This document shows positions 60,041 through 64,000 of a DNA stretch of 64,000 nucleotides, piece by piece. The position numbers and the translations under genes are program-made. The DNA lies in the NCBI GenBank assembly GCA_040394635.1, contig JBEBRW010000009.1, positions 54,034 to 118,033 on the forward strand. The letters run 5' to 3'. The notes under the pieces were generated by a model, which had not been told where the DNA came from, searched no databases, and was given only the letters and a program-made list of their open reading frames with translations. This DNA comes from UBA5239 sp040394635. GTDB taxonomy: Bacteria > Verrucomicrobiota > Lentisphaeria > Victivallales > Victivallaceae. The first letter of the stretch is position 1. The number at the start of each line of letters is the position of its first letter.

Positions 60041-62547
60041 AAGACAAGCAAATGATATCCCCCGACACCGTCGAATTCATCTGCTGCCGCAGTTTCCGGA
60101 AGGATGAAAACGGCAACCTCATCCACTTCCGCGAGGACCTCGAGCTCCTGAGCGAAAAGCTCGGGCTCGGTAAGGTTATCTGGCTGCACATGGGCGGCAT
60201 CAATGCCAGAAACCGGAGCGAATTTCTGGAATATTGCGCCGAAAAAGAATACACCGTTTTTGACGTCTGGGGGTATGTCCCCGGCAACCGCCCGTCCGAC
60301 GTACAGTGGTATCTTCAGGCTTTCGGCGAATTCGCCCCCACGCAAGCCGAACACGCGGAAACACTGCAATTGCTCGACGGCAGGTTCCTCGGGTATGACA
60401 TCGGGGAACAGGACAGCCGGTACCTGCAGATTTTCGCGCAGCATTGTGCGGTAATGAGCCTCGACCGGGTTGAGCAATATCGGCGGCATTACGATTTTTT
60501 TGCCCGGATGCGCCGGGATCTGTGTCAGGATTTTTCGGTGTTGGCGGGCAGTACCAACGTTCATTACCTCGCCAAAGAAAACGGCTGCCGGATGATCGGC
60601 GGTGAGGCAATCCAGATTCATCCGAATATCAACGTCTGGCAGGCATTTATCCGTGGTGCGTCCAGGCAATACGGCGTGCCGTGGTTCGGCACGGTTTCAG
60701 TGTTCAACGCGTTCGGCTACCGGACGGGCTGCGACACCCGGACGGATGAGTTCGGCATGGAGGCCGGGCGCGAATGCGGTCCGTCGGATTCATTGCTGCG
60801 CCGGGTATTTCATTATCTGTACGAAAGCGGCGCAGCGCTGATGGGGTTCGAAAGTTTTGTTCAGGAGGATGGCAAACTCACCCCGGCAGGCAAAATCCAG
60901 CGGGAAGTCATGGCGCTCGGGCAACGCAGGCACAAGATTATCGCGCCCGTCGCCATTCTGCTGGACTTTTTCCAGGGCTGGCAGCCGCCGCGCAATGCGA
61001 TTAATGTGGAGACGTTCCGGGTTTGGGGCGAATTGCCTTATGATGAAAGTGATTTCCGTTTGAATGCGATTTTCGAGATGCTTTATCCCGGTTATACCGA
61101 CAGCGCGGTATTCCGCGACGAGCGCGGTTTCCTGGTCAATACCCCCTATGGCGATATCGCGGAAGTGATTCTCTCCGACTGCCGCCCGGAAGTCCTCGAC
61201 GCCTACAAATTGGTGGTACTCGGCGGCGCGTTGGCGCTCGACGAGGAACAACGAGCTAAACTCCAGCGTTTCATGGAGCGCGGCGGCAAGATCGTCGGCG
61301 AAAGTACGCTCGGCTTTAGCCATCCGAATTTCATCGGCATCGATCATTTCCTCGAACCGGATGGCCCAGCCACCTGGGAGAATCGCTACGAAATGCCGAT
61401 TCGCTCGCCGTTTCGCCTGACCGAAGGGGCCCGGGCGGTTCTGGACCGTGAGTTCCGCGCCGTGATGCCGCTGCGCTTCTCCGGCGCGGCCATGGCAGTG
61501 ACTTCGGAACATCATCACCTGCTGATCAACTGCGGCACCGAATCCTCTCGAATTTCTCTGCCGGACGAGGGAACCGAAGTGACACTCGCGCCGCACGAAC
61601 TGATGCGTTTGCCACGCAAAAATCCGCTCTCGCGCCCGGCAGAAATCCAATGGGAAAAACCGCTGCCGTTTTCACTGGCCGCCGTACTCCGGCATGGCAA
61701 CTACAAAGAGTTTCTGCTGAATACCCCGGCTTTCCGTAATTATTTCGATTCGGTGGTAATTACTTCGGACGCGGTTCGGAGTTTTTCCGATGCCGCATGG
61801 GAGGAACAACTGGAATGTTTTCGCAGTCGTGGGGTTGCGGTTGCCGCCTGTGATATGACCCCGGAATTCTCACATTATCCGGGTCTCTCAATGCTCGATT
61901 CCGGCATGGCCACGTCCGAAGAGGCGTATCAGGCGGTCTGTGAAAGCGCCGCCCGTTTGGGCCTGGCCGGATGCCGGAAACTGATTCTGCCGCTACAGAA
62001 AAACGGCGAAATCCAATTCAATGACCAGGAAGCCCTGCGCCGGATCGGCGTATTTCTGCAACGGGTGGCGAAGCTCGATATCGAGCTCCACTTGGCGGTA
62101 CTGCCGCACCGCTATGGCGATGGGGTTCGGGCCATGATGGAATTGATTGAGCGCTTCGGCATCGACGCCAAACTTTATTGTGACACCGGCAGCGTGCTCT
62201 GTTGCCGCGAATATACGTCCCCCATCAAGCACGGCTACCCCAAGCATCCGCGCGAGCCGCGCAACTGTTTCCCGAGCAATTATCAATACGTGAATGAACC
62301 GCGCGACACACAGCCGCTGGCGGAACTTTTCCGAAGCGTCGGCATGGTGGGAATTTCTGCGCCGTTCCGCGATATGGGCGGACGGATCATCAACGCTCAT
62401 TGCCCGGTTCCCGGCAGCCCGGACGAACCGGAAATCGCCGGTGTGCTGAAAGAATTGCATGGCAAAATTGTCACGGTGGATATTTTCAAACAAGACTGGA
62501 ACGAATTGTTCCGGCATTACCAATGGATCAGGAAAAATTCAATATGA
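60037..62547 (+). CDS. Putative glycoside hydrolase-like protein, function unknown
   Basis: 836 residues from the ATG at 60037, which overlaps the previous stop as ATGA. An upstream open frame inside the preceding gene is ignored. No signal peptide. The first 330 residues look like a TIM barrel (KVIWLHMGGINARNRSEFLEYCAEKEYTVFDVWGYV, RFLGYDIGEQDSRYLQIF, VLAGSTNVHYLAKENGCRMIGGEAIQIHPNINVWQAFIRGASRQYGVPWFGTVSVF). A glutamine-amidotransferase-like domain follows (YKLVVLGGALALDEEQRAKLQRFMERGGKIVGE), then a third region with a possible second barrel (FGIDAKLYCDTGSVLCCREYTSP). I do not recognise the family. Overlaps the fucosidase gene by four bases. Confidence 0.82.
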   Translation: MKDKQMISPDTVEFICCRSFRKDENGNLIHFREDLELLSEKLGLGKVIWLHMGGINARNRSEFLEYCAEKEYTVFDVWGYVPGNRPSDVQWYLQAFGEFAPTQAEHAETLQLLDGRFLGYDIGEQDSRYLQIFAQHCAVMSLDRVEQYRRHYDFFARMRRDLCQDFSVLAGSTNVHYLAKENGCRMIGGEAIQIHPNINVWQAFIRGASRQYGVPWFGTVSVFNAFGYRTGCDTRTDEFGMEAGRECGPSDSLLRRVFHYLYESGAALMGFESFVQEDGKLTPAGKIQREVMALGQRRHKIIAPVAILLDFFQGWQPPRNAINVETFRVWGELPYDESDFRLNAIFEMLYPGYTDSAVFRDERGFLVNTPYGDIAEVILSDCRPEVLDAYKLVVLGGALALDEEQRAKLQRFMERGGKIVGESTLGFSHPNFIGIDHFLEPDGPATWENRYEMPIRSPFRLTEGARAVLDREFRAVMPLRFSGAAMAVTSEHHHLLINCGTESSRISLPDEGTEVTLAPHELMRLPRKNPLSRPAEIQWEKPLPFSLAAVLRHGNYKEFLLNTPAFRNYFDSVVITSDAVRSFSDAAWEEQLECFRSRGVAVAACDMTPEFSHYPGLSMLDSGMATSEEAYQAVCESAARLGLAGCRKLILPLQKNGEIQFNDQEALRRIGVFLQRVAKLDIELHLAVLPHRYGDGVRAMMELIERFGIDAKLYCDTGSVLCCREYTSPIKHGYPKHPREPRNCFPSNYQYVNEPRDTQPLAELFRSVGMVGISAPFRDMGGRIINAHCPVPGSPDEPEIAGVLKELHGKIVTVDIFKQDWNELFRHYQWIRKNSI

Positions 62548-63815
62548 GAACAAAATGGTTCACCGAAGCCCGTTTCGGCATGTTCATCCACTTCGGTTTG
62601 TATTCAATCGCCGGCAAAGGCGAATGGCACCGGACGCACGCGCAGGTGGCCGATGATGTTTACCGAGCCTATGCGCCCCGTTTCAGCGTCGATCGCTGGA
62701 ACCCGGCGTCCTGGGCGTCGCTGGCACGTCGCACCGGCATGAAATACTCGGTAATGACCGTCAAACATCACGACGGTTTCTGCCTGTTCGACACGGCCCA
62801 CACGGAATTCAAGTCGACCAATTCCCCGGTCGGCCGGGATCTGGCACGGGATTATCTGGATGCATTTCGTGCAGAGGGTTTGCGGGCCGGGCTGTATTAC
62901 TCTCTGATCGACTGGAACCACCCCGAATATCCCATCGACCGCCTGCATCCGCACCGCAATCACGCCGATTACAATTTGCCGCTGGGGCCAAACCCGGAAC
63001 CCCATCGCGACATGCTCAAATACCGCCAATACCTCTTCGCCCAGGTACAGGAACTGCTGGAGAATTACGGCGAAATCCCGCTGATGTGGTTTGACTATTC
63101 GTTCGACGAAAAGGGCCCCGAAGACTGGGACTCGGGAAACCTCCTGAAACTGATCCGGGAAAAACAACCGGACATCCTGCTGAACAGCCGCCTCGAGCGC
63201 GGCCACCTCTCCGGGCACCGGAGCAAGTATTCTGGCGATTTCTTCACCCCGGAACAGTTCATTCCCGGACAGGGATATCACGACGAAAACGGCAACTCGC
63301 TGCCGTGGGAAGCCTGCATCACCCTGAGCGACAACTGGGGTTACAACCCCGATGACTGCAACTACAAAACATCCCGGCAGATCATTCAAATGCTGGCCGA
63401 CTGCGTCAGCAAAGACGGCAATCTGCTGCTCAACATTTCACCGGACGCTGCCGGCGGCCTCCGTGACGAAGCCGTGGCGCTGCTGGAAAAAATCGGCAAA
63501 TGGATGGAGCGCAACGGCAAGAGTATTTACGGCTGCGGCCCCGCCAAATTACCCAAGCCCGACTGGGGCTGCTGGACACAACGCGGCAACAAACTTTATG
63601 CGCACGTTTTCGCACCACCGGTGACCACGCTGGTGCTGCCCGGCCTGGGCAACCGCATCGCCTACGCCACGAGGCTCTCCGACGGTTCGGATATGAACAT
63701 GACCACCCCGTGGATGTTCGCCGAGTCGCAAGCTCCCGACGCCTACATCGCCATGCCCCCGGTATCGACTCAGGACGAAGCCGACACCGTCATCGAGCTC
63801 ACTCTGAAGGATTAA
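62544..63815 (+). CDS. GH29 alpha-L-fucosidase (module H)
   Basis: 423 residues from the ATG at 62544 (ATGA overlap with the previous stop). A longer open frame upstream lies inside the preceding gene. Barrel motifs are FTEARFGMFIHFGLYSIAGKGEWHR, TVKHHDGFCLFDT, AGLYYSLIDWNHPEYP, nucleophile expected at D184 in IPLMWFDYSFD, ILLNSRLERG, and GNLLLNISPDAAGG. The nucleophile context WFDYS differs from the WYDGxW of the two module A enzymes, suggesting a distinct GH29 subgroup and possibly different linkage preference. Cytoplasmic by lack of a signal peptide. Confidence 0.9.
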   Translation: MRTKWFTEARFGMFIHFGLYSIAGKGEWHRTHAQVADDVYRAYAPRFSVDRWNPASWASLARRTGMKYSVMTVKHHDGFCLFDTAHTEFKSTNSPVGRDLARDYLDAFRAEGLRAGLYYSLIDWNHPEYPIDRLHPHRNHADYNLPLGPNPEPHRDMLKYRQYLFAQVQELLENYGEIPLMWFDYSFDEKGPEDWDSGNLLKLIREKQPDILLNSRLERGHLSGHRSKYSGDFFTPEQFIPGQGYHDENGNSLPWEACITLSDNWGYNPDDCNYKTSRQIIQMLADCVSKDGNLLLNISPDAAGGLRDEAVALLEKIGKWMERNGKSIYGCGPAKLPKPDWGCWTQRGNKLYAHVFAPPVTTLVLPGLGNRIAYATRLSDGSDMNMTTPWMFAESQAPDAYIAMPPVSTQDEADTVIELTLKD

Positions 63816-63827
63816 CCACAGATATAA

Positions 63828-64000
63828 TCAGTCGAGGGGCTCGGTGACGGCTGCGGGGGCCGGGGTGGCCGGGACCACCTGGACGCTTTTCGGGGCTTCT
63901 TCGTCGCCCTTGACGTCATCGGCGGATTTCACTTCCTGCGCCGGAACGGCGATCGGAGCGGCTTCGGTTTCGGTGCCGGCCGGGGCGCCGGGTTTCACTT
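63828..64000 (-). CDS. C-terminal end of an Ala/Pro/Glu-rich protein (partial)
   Basis: On the minus strand a frame is open from the window edge to a TGA (complement of 63828-63830). The 56 visible residues are low-complexity, rich in Ala, Pro, Val, Glu and Lys (for example VVPATPAPAAVTEPLD at the end), typical of a disordered tail. The start and function lie outside the window. It is convergent with the fucosidase gene, with 12 bp between their stops. Confidence 0.6.
   Translation of the reverse strand, partial: VKPGAPAGTETEAAPIAVPAQEVKSADDVKGDEEAPKSVQVVPATPAPAAVTEPLD

Noticed and set aside
1..64000. CRISPR arrays, rRNA or tRNA genes, insertion sequences, integrases, attachment sites
   Set aside because: No regularly spaced repeats with unique spacers, no ribosomal or tRNA-like sequence and no transposase or recombinase gene were seen. 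I could not run covariance searches, so a single tRNA could have been missed.

Overview
The window looks like a chromosomal segment of a Lentisphaerota bacterium (Victivallis-like). The sequence is moderately GC-rich. It carries several short proteins with an almost invariant prepilin-type N-terminus ([20 protein letters not shown]) and a C-terminal H-x(9-11)-DG signature, DUF4838 proteins, many LacI/GntR/AraC regulators and fucosidases. This combination is familiar from Lentisphaerota, but the taxonomic call is an inference from gene content and not a phylogeny.

Layout. (1) 1-4440 is mostly housekeeping: the end of an unidentified gene, a heptosyltransferase (waaF-like), pyrK-pyrD, a small lipoprotein and an azoR-like reductase, closed by a hairpin terminator. 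(2) 4439-7254, minus strand: an orphan putative glycoside hydrolase and a YetF/DUF421 membrane protein. (3) 7459-14804, module A: GntR regulator, pseudopilin, DUF4838 protein and two GH29 fucosidases. (4) 14781-22425, minus strand, module B: GntR regulator, GH42-type enzyme continuous in frame with a pseudopilin, and a 1235-residue secreted enzyme. (5) 22743-33104, module C: GntR regulator, secreted CBM9-like protein, pseudopilin, DUF4434-like protein, secreted GH42-like protein, an unknown secreted protein, SGNH esterase and Gfo/Idh/MocA oxidoreductase. (6) 33101-35206: a UroD-family protein divergent from an AraC regulator. (7) 35329-41587: a hybrid histidine kinase, a receiver-PP2C-ATPase protein and a separate HPt protein. 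(8) 41644-43349: an AraC regulator divergent from a sugar isomerase/epimerase. (9) 43389-50255, module F: LacI regulator with two perfect operators, pseudopilin, DUF4838 protein and a CBM9-PHP lipoprotein. (10) 50306-55883, module G: LacI regulator divergent from pseudopilin, oxidoreductase and GH35 enzyme. (11) 55986-63815, module H: LacI regulator, pseudopilin, two GH-like enzymes and a GH29 fucosidase. (12) The C-terminal end of an Ala/Pro-rich protein lies at 63828-64000 on the minus strand.

The recurring theme is a module made of one dedicated sugar-type regulator, one pseudopilin and a few carbohydrate-active or oxidoreductase genes. It appears six times in 64 kb, each time with different enzymes. 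No SusC/SusD pair, ABC, MFS or PTS sugar transporter and no pilus or type II secretion machinery gene is present. The enzymes split into exported proteins (signal peptides or lipoboxes on the DUF4838, CBM9-like and large GH proteins) and apparently cytoplasmic ones (GH29, GH35, GH42, oxidoreductases). This fits outside capture followed by inside breakdown of fucose- and galactose-containing glycans. The role of the pseudopilins is unknown, and their strict co-occurrence with a regulator is the most interesting pattern here.
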